A stretch of DNA of 64,000 nucleotides, taken from Nonomuraea ceibae. GTDB lineage: Bacteria > Actinomycetota > Actinomycetes > Streptosporangiales > Streptosporangiaceae. The notes below the pieces were generated by a model that ran no database searches, was not told where the DNA came from, and worked only from the letters and a program-made list of their open reading frames with translations. The DNA lies in NCBI RefSeq assembly GCF_019396325.1, contig NZ_JAHKRO010000043.1, positions 1-64,000 on the forward strand. The letters are read 5' to 3'. Positions 49,932-57,786 of this stretch are shown piece by piece. Numbering within the stretch: position 1 is the first letter of the stretch; every line of letters begins with the position of its first letter. Position numbers and translations under genes: made by a program.

Positions 49932-52900
49932 CCGGCCGGGGCTGCTGTCCGGCCCTGGGGTGCGGGCGCTGCTGGTGGGGTCGAGCCGGCATGTTCCCGG
50001 AGCGCTGACGGGCGACGTGCCCGCGGCGGCCACGAGCGCGCGGGATCTCGCCGACGCCCTGGTCAAGGCCACCGGGCTGGCCCGCGAGCACGTGACCTGC
50101 CTGCTGGATCCGCCCGATCCCTCCCACCTGGCGGCGGAGATCGACGCCCTGGCCGGGCGGGCGGGCGAGGTGCTGCTGTTCTGGTACGCCGGTCATGGGC
50201 TGATCGGGCCGGACAACCGGCTGTACCTGGCCACGCGGGCGAGCGTGGACCTGGGACGGGGGCCGCCGCGCAACCAGGCGCTGCCGTACGCCGAGGCGCG
50301 CGAGCTGCTGACCAGGAGCCGGGCCGGGCTCAGCATCGTGATCATGGACTGCTGCTGGGCTGGCCGCGCCGCGGGCTGGCCGGACAGCTACCTGCTGACC
50401 GCGACCAGCATGGACGAGGCCGCCTGGTCGCTGCCCGGCGAGCGGCACACGGCGTTCACCGGGGCGCTGATCCGCCTGCTGTCGGAGGGGGATCCCGCCG
50501 GGCCGCCGCTGCTGTCCCTGGACGACGTGCACGCCGCGCTCAACCGGGATCTGCGGGCGCGCGGCCTGCCTCTGCCGCGCAGGCAGGCCGCCGACGCCGC
50601 CGGGCGCCGTCCCTTCGCGGTCAACGTCGCCTACCGGCTCCCCTCGGGACGCCCGCTGCCCGCCCCGGCGGCGCAGGACGGCAGCCGCAGCCCGTTCCTG
50701 GGACTGCACTCCTACGGGGAGGAGGACGCGGCGCTGTTCTTCGGCCGCGCGGAGCTCACGCGCACGCTGGAGGAGCGCGTGCGCCGCTGCGGCGGGGAGC
50801 CGCTGCTGGTCGCCGGCCCTTCGGGGGCGGGGAAGTCGTCGGTGCTGCGGGCCGGGCTGATCCCGGCTCTGGGCGTGCGCCGCTGCCTGCTGCTCACGCC
50901 GGGCGCGGCCCCGCCGGCGCGCCTGCGCGAGGCGATCGAGGCCGTCGCCGACGTCCCGGAACGGGCGGAACCGGCGGAACAAGCGGGATGGGCGGAGCTG
51001 GTGGAGGCCCTGCCCGGCGACGCGGTGATCGTGGTGGACCAGTTCGAGGAGCTGTTCACCGAATGCACCGACCAGGCGCAGCGGGCGGCGTTCATCGCGG
51101 CGCTGGCCGCGGCGGCGCGCCGCGCCGCGGTCGTGATCGGCGTGCGCGCCGACTTCTTCGGTCACTGCACCTCCTTCCCCGAGCTCACCCACGCGCTGGA
51201 GCACCCGGTCGTGGTCCGCCCGCTCAGCCGCGAGCAACTGCGCGAGGTGATCGAGCAGCCCGCCCGGCTGGCGGGCCTGGCCCTCGAAGAAGGGCTGGTG
51301 GAGCTGCTGCTGGAGGACCTGGGAGCCGGGCTGGGCGGCCCGCCGCTGCCGTTGCTCTCCCACGCGCTGCTGGCCACCTGGCAACGCCGCGAGAACGGCG
51401 TGCTCACCCTGGGCGGGTACCGGGCCACCGGCGGCATCGGCCAGGCGCTGGCCCGTACCGCCGATCAGACCCTGGACGGGCTGGGCGAGGACGGGCAGCG
51501 GCTCGCCCGCCGGATGCTGGTGCGGCTGGTGCACCTGGGCGAGAACACCGGCGACACCCGCAGGACCGCGCCGCTGTCCGACGTGCTGCCGGCCCGTGAG
51601 GAGCACGACCTGGCCCGTACGGTGCTCGACGCCTTCACCCGCGCCCGCCTCGTCACGGTCGACAGCGACCGGGCGGAGATCGTCCACGAGGCGCTGATCC
51701 GGGCCTGGCCCCGGCTGCGCGCCTGGCTCCAGGCCGACCGCGCCGACCTGCTGGCGCTGCAGCAGCTCGCGCAGGACGCCGCCCGCTGGGACGCCCACCA
51801 CCGCCAGGCCGGCTACCTCTACAGCGGCGCCCGCCTGGCCGCCATCGCTCCCGCGCGGCGGCGCTGGGAGGCCGACCCCGCCCAGCACGCCGCGCTCGGG
51901 GAGGTCGCCCGCGACTTCCTGCGAGCCGGCGACCAGGCCGTGCGGCGGCTGGCGCGGCGGCGGCGGGCGACGTTCGTCACGCTGGTGGCTCTCGTGATCA
52001 CATCGCTGGCGGGCGCCGGGACCGCCGTCCTCGCGGCCCGCGACGCCGACGCGCAGCAGCGGCTGACCGAGACCCAGAGCCGTCAGGCCCTGTCACGTCA
52101 GCTCGCCACGCAAAGCGAACGCGTCCTGACCCGCGACCCCCTCCAGGCGCAGGCGCTCGCCGCCACCGCCTGGCACTTCGCGCCCACCGACGACGCCCGC
52201 CGCGCCCTGCTCAGCGCGTCGAGCACACCCGGCAAGGGCTCGCTCATCGGGCACGCCGAGGCCGTCGAAGGAGTGGCGTTCAGCCAGGACGGCCGGACCG
52301 TGGCCAGTTCCGGTCAGGACGGCACCGTCCGGCTGTGGGACGTGACCACCCGGCGCCAGCTCGGCGCGCCGCTCACCAGCGGGAAGACGGAGATCGACGC
52401 GGTGGCGTTCAGCCCGGACGGCCGCATTCTCGCCGCCGCTGCCGCCGACGCCACCGTACGCCTGTGGGACGTGGCCACGCGCCGCCCGCTCGGCGGGCCG
52501 CTGAAGAGCCGGGAAGACCTCAGCACACTGGTGTTCAGCCCGGACGGGCGCACCCTGGCCGGCTCCGGTCACACCGGGAAGGGCGCCCAGCTGTGGGACG
52601 TGGCCACGCGCCGCCAGATTCGCCTCCTCGCAGGACAGGGCTACGGGATCGGGTCGGTGGCGTTCAGCCCCGACGGCCGCAGGCTCGCCACCACCAGCGA
52701 GAAGGTCGTGACGTTGTGGGACGCGGCGACCGGCGGCAAGATCGGCACCGTCGGCTTCGAGGACGAGATCAAATCGGTGGCGTTCAGCGTGGACGGCCGC
52801 ACGCTGGCCGGGGCGGGCAACGGCACGGAGGTGGCGTTGTGGGACGTCGCCACCCTCCGGAGCAAGGGCTCCATCAGCAGCGGGCACGACCCTCACCACG

Positions 52901-54132
52901 TGGCCTTCTCCCCCGACGGCCGGGTCCTGGCCACCACCGGGGGTGACGGGACCAAGCTGTGGGACGTGGCCACCCGGCGCCAGCTCGGCGCCACGCTCGG
53001 CGGCCACACGGACGAGGTCGTCTCGATGGCCTTCAGCCGCGACGGCCGGACGGCGGCCACCGCGGGTCTCGACAAGACGGTCCGGCTGTGGAACGTGTCC
53101 ATCTTCCGCCAGTTCGGGACTCCGCTCACCACCGGGACGGACGATCTCATGTCAGCGGGGTTCAGCGCCGACGGCCACACCCTGGTCACGACGGACGAGA
53201 ACGACAAGGCGCGCCTGTGGGAGGTGGCCGCCGGCCGCCCGATCGGCGCCCCGTTCACCGGCCACCTGGCGGCGCCGGCCCCGGACGGCCGCACGCTGGC
53301 CGTGGTCACCGGGGACGGCACGGTGCAACTGTGGGACGTGGAGGGACGCAGGCGTCTCGGCAAGCCCTTCACCGCCGATCGCTCGTACGTCGATGACCTG
53401 CTCTTCAGCCGCGACGGCCGGGCGCTGCTCACGCTCGGCCGGGAGGGGACGAGGCTGTGGGAGGTGGCGACGCGCCGCCCGATCGGCGTCCCGATGCGGC
53501 TGGAAGGGGCGTCGTACCCGATGGCGGCGTTGAGCCCCGACGGTCGGGTCCTGGCCGCCACGACCCAGTTCGACGGCAACGTCGTGGACCTGTGGGACGC
53601 GGGCGCCCAGCGCCGCATCGCGGCCCTCACCGGTCATACGGGGACGATCACGGCGCTGGCGTTCAGCCCCGACGGCCGCATCCTGGCCAGCGCCGGCAGT
53701 GACGTGGACAGGACGATCAGGTTGTGGGAGGTGGCGACCCGCCGCCAGATCGGCACGCCGATGACCGGGCACGACGGGGGCGTCACCTCGTTGACCTTCA
53801 GCCCCGACGGGCGGTTCCTGGCCAGCGGCGGCAACGACAGGAGGATCCGCCTGTGGGACGTGGCCACCCAGCAGCCGATCGGCGCCGCGATCACCGGCCA
53901 TGAGGCGTATGTCGCGGCGATGGCGTTCAGCGCGGACGGGCGCACGCTGGTCAGCGCCGGAGGTGGCGTCGAGGCGGCCATGCGGCGCTGGGACGTCGGA
54001 CTTCCCGCCGACCGTGACCTGTTCGCCTCGGCCTGCGTCGCGGCCGGCAGGTCGATGACGGCGCAGGAGTGGCAGGAGTTCAACCTGCCGGCACCGCATC
54101 GCCGGGCGTGCTCCGCTGTGCTCGGCCGGTGA
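49924..54132 (+). CDS. Caspase-STAND NTPase-TM-WD40 conflict-system protein
   Basis: 1402 aa. Residues about 10-240 are a caspase-like (peptidase C14) domain: His91 in FWYAGHGLIG and Cys143/144 in IVIMDCCWAG form the dyad. Residues about 258-600 are a STAND NTPase: FLGLHSYGEEDAALFFGR, Walker A GPSGAGKSS (298-306), Walker B VIVVDQFEELF (369-379), and the WINGED/HETHS-like ending up to AEIVHEALIRAWPRLRAW. A single TM helix (about 684-705, FVTLVALVITSLAGAGTAVL) follows. The rest is WD40 propeller with 14 F-S-x-D-G-R repeats, enough for two seven-bladed propellers. GTG 49924 overlaps the EACC1 stop. In related systems the propeller senses a threat, the NTPase switches, and the caspase cleaves targets, possibly killing the cell. 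The target and trigger are unknown. Confidence 0.88.
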   Translation: MTDRPGLLSGPGVRALLVGSSRHVPGALTGDVPAAATSARDLADALVKATGLAREHVTCLLDPPDPSHLAAEIDALAGRAGEVLLFWYAGHGLIGPDNRLYLATRASVDLGRGPPRNQALPYAEARELLTRSRAGLSIVIMDCCWAGRAAGWPDSYLLTATSMDEAAWSLPGERHTAFTGALIRLLSEGDPAGPPLLSLDDVHAALNRDLRARGLPLPRRQAADAAGRRPFAVNVAYRLPSGRPLPAPAAQDGSRSPFLGLHSYGEEDAALFFGRAELTRTLEERVRRCGGEPLLVAGPSGAGKSSVLRAGLIPALGVRRCLLLTPGAAPPARLREAIEAVADVPERAEPAEQAGWAELVEALPGDAVIVVDQFEELFTECTDQAQRAAFIAALAAAARRAAVVIGVRADFFGHCTSFPELTHALEHPVVVRPLSREQLREVIEQPARLAGLALEEGLVELLLEDLGAGLGGPPLPLLSHALLATWQRRENGVLTLGGYRATGGIGQALARTADQTLDGLGEDGQRLARRMLVRLVHLGENTGDTRRTAPLSDVLPAREEHDLARTVLDAFTRARLVTVDSDRAEIVHEALIRAWPRLRAWLQADRADLLALQQLAQDAARWDAHHRQAGYLYSGARLAAIAPARRRWEADPAQHAALGEVARDFLRAGDQAVRRLARRRRATFVTLVALVITSLAGAGTAVLAARDADAQQRLTETQSRQALSRQLATQSERVLTRDPLQAQALAATAWHFAPTDDARRALLSASSTPGKGSLIGHAEAVEGVAFSQDGRTVASSGQDGTVRLWDVTTRRQLGAPLTSGKTEIDAVAFSPDGRILAAAAADATVRLWDVATRRPLGGPLKSREDLSTLVFSPDGRTLAGSGHTGKGAQLWDVATRRQIRLLAGQGYGIGSVAFSPDGRRLATTSEKVVTLWDAATGGKIGTVGFEDEIKSVAFSVDGRTLAGAGNGTEVALWDVATLRSKGSISSGHDPHHVAFSPDGRVLATTGGDGTKLWDVATRRQLGATLGGHTDEVVSMAFSRDGRTAATAGLDKTVRLWNVSIFRQFGTPLTTGTDDLMSAGFSADGHTLVTTDENDKARLWEVAAGRPIGAPFTGHLAAPAPDGRTLAVVTGDGTVQLWDVEGRRRLGKPFTADRSYVDDLLFSRDGRALLTLGREGTRLWEVATRRPIGVPMRLEGASYPMAALSPDGRVLAATTQFDGNVVDLWDAGAQRRIAALTGHTGTITALAFSPDGRILASAGSDVDRTIRLWEVATRRQIGTPMTGHDGGVTSLTFSPDGRFLASGGNDRRIRLWDVATQQPIGAAITGHEAYVAAMAFSADGRTLVSAGGGVEAAMRRWDVGLPADRDLFASACVAAGRSMTAQEWQEFNLPAPHRRACSAVLGR

Positions 54133-54172
54133 AGCAGCCGTGCGCCGCGCTCGGCCGGCGGTGCGGCCGCGG

Positions 54173-54865
54173 TCATCGACGCCAGGCGGACGTCCGCGCT
54201 GCGGTCTCGGCCTCTCCGGCAGCGCGGCCGGCGCTCCAGACCATCGTCCGCTGGTGGACCCGCCGGCCGTCGTGCCGGAGGCCGGGCACCAGGGGCGCCG
54301 GGCCGTGCTCGGCGAAGCCCATGCGTTCGAAGAACCGCACCGCCCGGGTGTTCTCGACCAGGGTCTGCAGGTGGCAGCCGGGAGATCCGGCCGTCCTGAG
54401 CCGGTCGAACCACCGGCTCATCAGCCCGTCGGCGGCGCCGGTCCCCCGGGCCTCGGGTGCCACGTTGATGTGCAGGTGCGCGGGCCACCGGGTGTCGGCG
54501 AACTCGCCGACGCGGGGCTGCCTGCGGACCGCGGCCCACGCCAGGTCGGCCAGGCTGCGCGCGAAGAAGGCCGCCGGCCTGGCCCGGAACATCAGCTTGT
54601 AGGTCCGCATGGCCTTCTCCATGCGCTCCCCCTCCCCGGGGAACCTCGCGCTGTCGAGGCAGCCCGTCAGGTAGCCCACCAGGGCGCCCCCGGAGACCGC
54701 GACGAAGAGCGAGTCCGGCTCCAGCTCCATGTAGGGGTCCAGGTAGACGGCCGCCTCCGAGTCCACGTGCCCCCACAGCGACGCCGTGGGAGCGCCCTCC
54801 CCCACGCGCCCGAACAGCTCGCGCAGCTCAGCACGGTCGCCCGGTGCGAACGTACGGATCTCCAT
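54173..54865 (-). CDS. GNAT family N-acetyltransferase
   Basis: About 230 aa. EIRTFAPGDRAELRELFGRV is the N-terminal strand-helix; HINVAPEARGTGAADGLMSR is the acetyl-CoA loop (R-x-x-G-x-A/G with E-A-R-G-T-G-A); LVENTRAVRFFERMGFAEHG is the last strand. Substrate is unknown. ATG 54865 is chosen, with GGAGG upstream; GTG 54868 adds one residue. It is divergent from a TetR gene with an inverted repeat between, so it is probably under that regulator. It lies 40 nt from the convergent caspase gene. Confidence 0.88.
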   Translation of the reverse strand: MEIRTFAPGDRAELRELFGRVGEGAPTASLWGHVDSEAAVYLDPYMELEPDSLFVAVSGGALVGYLTGCLDSARFPGEGERMEKAMRTYKLMFRARPAAFFARSLADLAWAAVRRQPRVGEFADTRWPAHLHINVAPEARGTGAADGLMSRWFDRLRTAGSPGCHLQTLVENTRAVRFFERMGFAEHGPAPLVPGLRHDGRRVHQRTMVWSAGRAAGEAETAARTSAWRR

Positions 54866-54895
54866 CACGCCTCCATCATCATGTACGCCCTACTC

Positions 54896-54933
54896 TGTAC
54901 GTCATACGCAATTATTAGCCTATATGACATACA
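54896..54933. promoter_or_regulatory. Inverted repeat between GNAT and TetR genes
   Basis: TGTACGTCATA (54896-54906) and TATGACATACA (54923-54933) are inverted repeats with one mismatch and a 16-nt AT-rich spacer containing promoter-like sequence (AATTATTAG). The position in the divergent promoter suggests a TetR operator. Confidence 0.6.
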
Positions 54934-54962
54934 CAGATCCCGATCGCACGAGAGGATGTTCG

Positions 54963-55697
54963 ATGGCAGAGCTGCCACCCGTCGTGGCGCGGATGTGGGA
55001 CCGCGAACCCACCACGCGCAGAGGCCCCCGGCCGCGCCTGGACCTGGCCACGATCACGACGGCCGCCATCGAGATCGCCGACGCCGAAGGGCTGGCCGCC
55101 GTCTCCATGAGCAACGTCGCCGCCCAGGTGGGCGTCGCCCCGATGGCGCTCTACCGGTACGTCGGCAGCAAGGACGAACTGCTGACCGTCATGGCCGACA
55201 GCGCCGTGCCCCCACCACCCGAACGCGGGAACCTGCCCTGGCGCCCCTACCTGGCCACGTGGACCCGGCTCACCCGCGACGTCCTGCTGTCGCGGCCCTG
55301 GCTGCTGGAGCTGCGCCCGAGCACCCCGCCCATGGGCCCGCGGCGGCTGCTCTGGCTTGACCGGGCCCTGGACGCGCTGTCCGACACCGGGCTGGACGAC
55401 GGCCAGCGATTCCACGCCGCCACGGTGCTGACCGGCTACGCCCTCACCGACGCCACACTCACCCACTCGCTCGGCGCCGGGGGCACCGAACTCGCCGCCA
55501 GGGCCAAGGGCGCCACCGAGTACGGCGAGATACTCACCGAGGTCCTCGACCCCGCGACGTACCCGGCGCTGTCGGCCATGATGCGCGCCGGCCTGCTCAG
55601 GGACTCCACCGGCTGGACCGAGGACGCCGACTTCCAGTTCGGCCTCAACCTCCTGCTGGACGGCATAGAAGCGCTGATCTCCCGCCCAGCCCGGTAA
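54963..55697 (+). CDS. TetR/AcrR family transcriptional regulator
   Basis: 244 aa. The HTH is LDLATITTAAIEIADAEGLA with VSMSNVAAQVGVAPMALYRY; the C-terminal part from about residue 100 (TYRDL-like YLATWTRLTRDVLLSRPWLL) is the TetR_C type often linked to drug-response repressors. ATG 54963 with GAGAGGA upstream is chosen; the longer frame overlaps the GNAT promoter. It is divergent from the GNAT gene, which it probably represses together with itself. A terminator hairpin follows directly after the stop. Confidence 0.92.
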   Translation: MAELPPVVARMWDREPTTRRGPRPRLDLATITTAAIEIADAEGLAAVSMSNVAAQVGVAPMALYRYVGSKDELLTVMADSAVPPPPERGNLPWRPYLATWTRLTRDVLLSRPWLLELRPSTPPMGPRRLLWLDRALDALSDTGLDDGQRFHAATVLTGYALTDATLTHSLGAGGTELAARAKGATEYGEILTEVLDPATYPALSAMMRAGLLRDSTGWTEDADFQFGLNLLLDGIEALISRPAR

Positions 55698-55740
55698 CCG
55701 GCCCCGCCGGCTCCGAACGCGACCAGGCAGGCGGGGCCGG
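55698..55740 (+). terminator. Terminator after TetR gene
   Basis: CCGGCCCCGCC (55698-55708) and GGCGGGGCCGG (55730-55740) form an 11-bp perfect stem with a 21-nt loop, beginning directly at the TAA stop. There is no T-run. The next 200 nt hold no recognised gene. Confidence 0.65.
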
Positions 55741-55949
55741 TCCGCTGTCGGCCATCCCCCAGCGGACCGTCCAGGGCGCGGTGCGGGACCTGGCCGACCG
55801 GTGCGGAGATACGGCTCGCACAGGGTGGGACAAGTCCAGCGCGATAAGCTTCCGGCTCCGACATGGCGGGCGAATGTGGAGGTGATCACGGTGCATCCGG
55901 TATTGTGACAGCCCCATCCCGGGGCGTCGCGGAGCCGAAAGGTGACCGT

Positions 55950-56255
55950 ATGAGCAAGACCGACAAGACCCGGCCCTGGTGGGTGGGCATGGCTGAAGCG
56001 CCGATGGCGAACTGCCGTCCCGTGCACGATCATCGGTTCGGGCCGTGCACGCTGCCGGAGGAGATCACCGCCGACAGCGCGTTCATGAACCGCCGCGGAA
56101 GAAGCGGCTGCTACTGGGGCGCCACTGACCACTACCTGTTCGAATGCGGCATTCTCGGCGGCGGCCGGGAGTGGAGTCACATCCGCCGCGAGGACCGGCG
56201 CCGGAGCCGCCACCAGGCACGCCATGAGCTGCGCACCTGCAACGGCAGGGGCTGA
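55950..56255 (+). CDS. Small Trp/Cys-containing protein of unknown function
   Basis: 101 aa. It begins MSKTDKTRPWWVGMAEAPMA and has two Cys in CRPVHDHRFGPC, two more further on, several Trp/Tyr, and a strongly basic C-terminus (HIRREDRRRSRHQARHELRT). No signal peptide or membrane segment. AAAGGTGA precedes ATG 55950. I recognise the look of small hypothetical proteins of actinomycetes but no function. The Cys/His pattern C-x5-H-x5-C could bind a metal. It lies 700 nt upstream of the methyltransferase gene and may be independent. Confidence 0.6.
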   Translation: MSKTDKTRPWWVGMAEAPMANCRPVHDHRFGPCTLPEEITADSAFMNRRGRSGCYWGATDHYLFECGILGGGREWSHIRREDRRRSRHQARHELRTCNGRG

Positions 56256-56562
56256 AGGACTCCACGTTACTGGCCGCGCACTGCTGCAACATCGGCTGTG
56301 CCCCGGTCACCGGAGCCGCGACCGGCTCTCCTGGTTTGACTGCGGAGGGGCGGCTGTGCGAGCCTCTTGTGTCATCTCTCCGAAAGGGCTGGTCGTGACG
56401 CTAGGCATGGTTCTCGGCGATCTCTCCTCTCGCGCTTCGACGCGGGAGCGGTAGCCCTACCTGCCCTGACACGCGCGCCCGTGCTGCAGCAGCACGGGCC
56501 GTCCGCCCTGCTCCTCGTCGAAGTGCTCTTCGTGCCCTGCACGTTCGATTCACGAGGAGTAC
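56256..56562. other. Intergenic stretch, no gene recognised
   Basis: About 310 nt between the small protein and the methyltransferase, with no recognisable gene or strong hairpin. It ends with the GAGGAG ribosome site of the next gene. Confidence 0.4.
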
Positions 56563-57711
56563 GTGGTGTCCACCATTCACTGGACCGAGACAGGCATCCT
56601 CCGTTCCGCTCACTGGCATTCCGAGAGTGCGACACCGCCTCCCAGCCGGGTCGTCGGCGCGGACGACCGTGTGAAAGCCGACACTGCTCACCGTCTGGCC
56701 TGCGAAGGAACCGCCTTGCTGTGGCAGGGCGACTTCCACAACGCACGTCAACTCCTGCAGGCGATGGGCCGCCGCATCGACCGGAAACCTTCCCGGCAGG
56801 GCGGCAGCCCGGCAGAGTCCTTCCACCTGCACCGCAGAGCCCGCGCCCACCGGGCCCGCGTGCTCGGCCGGCTCCTCGTTCTGCTGGAAGACGACTACAG
56901 CCTCAACCTGCGCAGAGCCCCCGACGTGCGCCAGGCATGCACCGAGGCGTACGGGCCGCCGTCCGGGCCGATGGCTGTCTCGCTCACAGAACTACTGGGC
57001 GTGATCGGAGCGCACCAGTGGCGTACGAAGGGCGTGGAAGTACCGGCCCTCGACGCTCGCATTCACCCGCACTACGGCGTGTTCTCCCCGGTCAGGGGCG
57101 AATACGTCGACCTCGTCGCACATGCACCGCTCCCCGCGGGGCGCCGCACCGCGTTCGACCTCGGAACGGGAACGGGAGTGCTCGCCATCGTCCTGGCCCG
57201 ACGGGGAATCGACCACGTCGTGGCCAGCGACATCAGCCCCCGCGCCCTGGCCTGCGCCCGCGAGAACATCCGCCGGCTGCGCCTCACCGGACGCGTCGAC
57301 GTCGTGGGCCCCGGCCTCTTTCCGGACGGAAACGCGCACCTCGTGGTCTGCAACCCGCCCTGGATCCCGGCCCGGCCCACCTCCGCCGTCGAGCAAGGCG
57401 TCTACGACCCGGGCAGCAGCATGCTCCGCGCCTTCCTGTACGGGCTGACCGCACACCTCGAACCGGGAGGTGAAGGATGGCTCATCCTGTCGGACCTGGC
57501 CGAGCACCTCGGGCTCAGGACGCGGAGTGAACTGCTGGCCGACATCAAGGCAGCCGGCCTGCACGTGCTGGACAAAATCGACACCAGGCCGCAGCATCCA
57601 CGAGCGCGGGACACCGCTGACTTCCTCCATGCCGCCCGCGCTGCGGAAGTCACCTCGCTCTGGCGTCTCACCGGCGCCGCCACCCGGCCGCTGGGTCCTT
57701 GGTCGCGCTGA
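56563..57711 (+). CDS. Class I SAM-dependent methyltransferase (NPPW-type)
   Basis: 382 aa. The SAM loop is TAFDLGTGTGVLAIVLARRG, followed by VVASDISPRALACARENIRR and the active-site LVVCNPPWIPARP. The NPPW motif is of the kind found in enzymes that methylate planar nitrogen (HemK/PrmC, adenine-N6) and in small-molecule N-methyltransferases. An N-terminal extension of about 150 residues precedes the domain and includes the helical LACEGTALLWQGDFHNARQL. The target is unknown. Two adjacent GTG codons, 56563 and 56566, could be the start; GAGGAG is correctly placed for either. It is a single-gene unit. Confidence 0.85.
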   Translation: MVSTIHWTETGILRSAHWHSESATPPPSRVVGADDRVKADTAHRLACEGTALLWQGDFHNARQLLQAMGRRIDRKPSRQGGSPAESFHLHRRARAHRARVLGRLLVLLEDDYSLNLRRAPDVRQACTEAYGPPSGPMAVSLTELLGVIGAHQWRTKGVEVPALDARIHPHYGVFSPVRGEYVDLVAHAPLPAGRRTAFDLGTGTGVLAIVLARRGIDHVVASDISPRALACARENIRRLRLTGRVDVVGPGLFPDGNAHLVVCNPPWIPARPTSAVEQGVYDPGSSMLRAFLYGLTAHLEPGGEGWLILSDLAEHLGLRTRSELLADIKAAGLHVLDKIDTRPQHPRARDTADFLHAARAAEVTSLWRLTGAATRPLGPWSR

Positions 57712-57786
57712 TTCGCAACAACCGATCGCCAAGCCGCAACGTCCGCACCTCACGGCGACCCCCGGCCCAGCGCGAGACTGGCCCGC

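Noticed and set aside
49891..51888. A 665-codon open frame on the minus strand opposite the caspase gene
   Set aside because: It mirrors the codon positions of a strongly supported gene with catalytic motifs; composition is Arg/Gly/Gln-rich with no domain. High GC opens such shadows.
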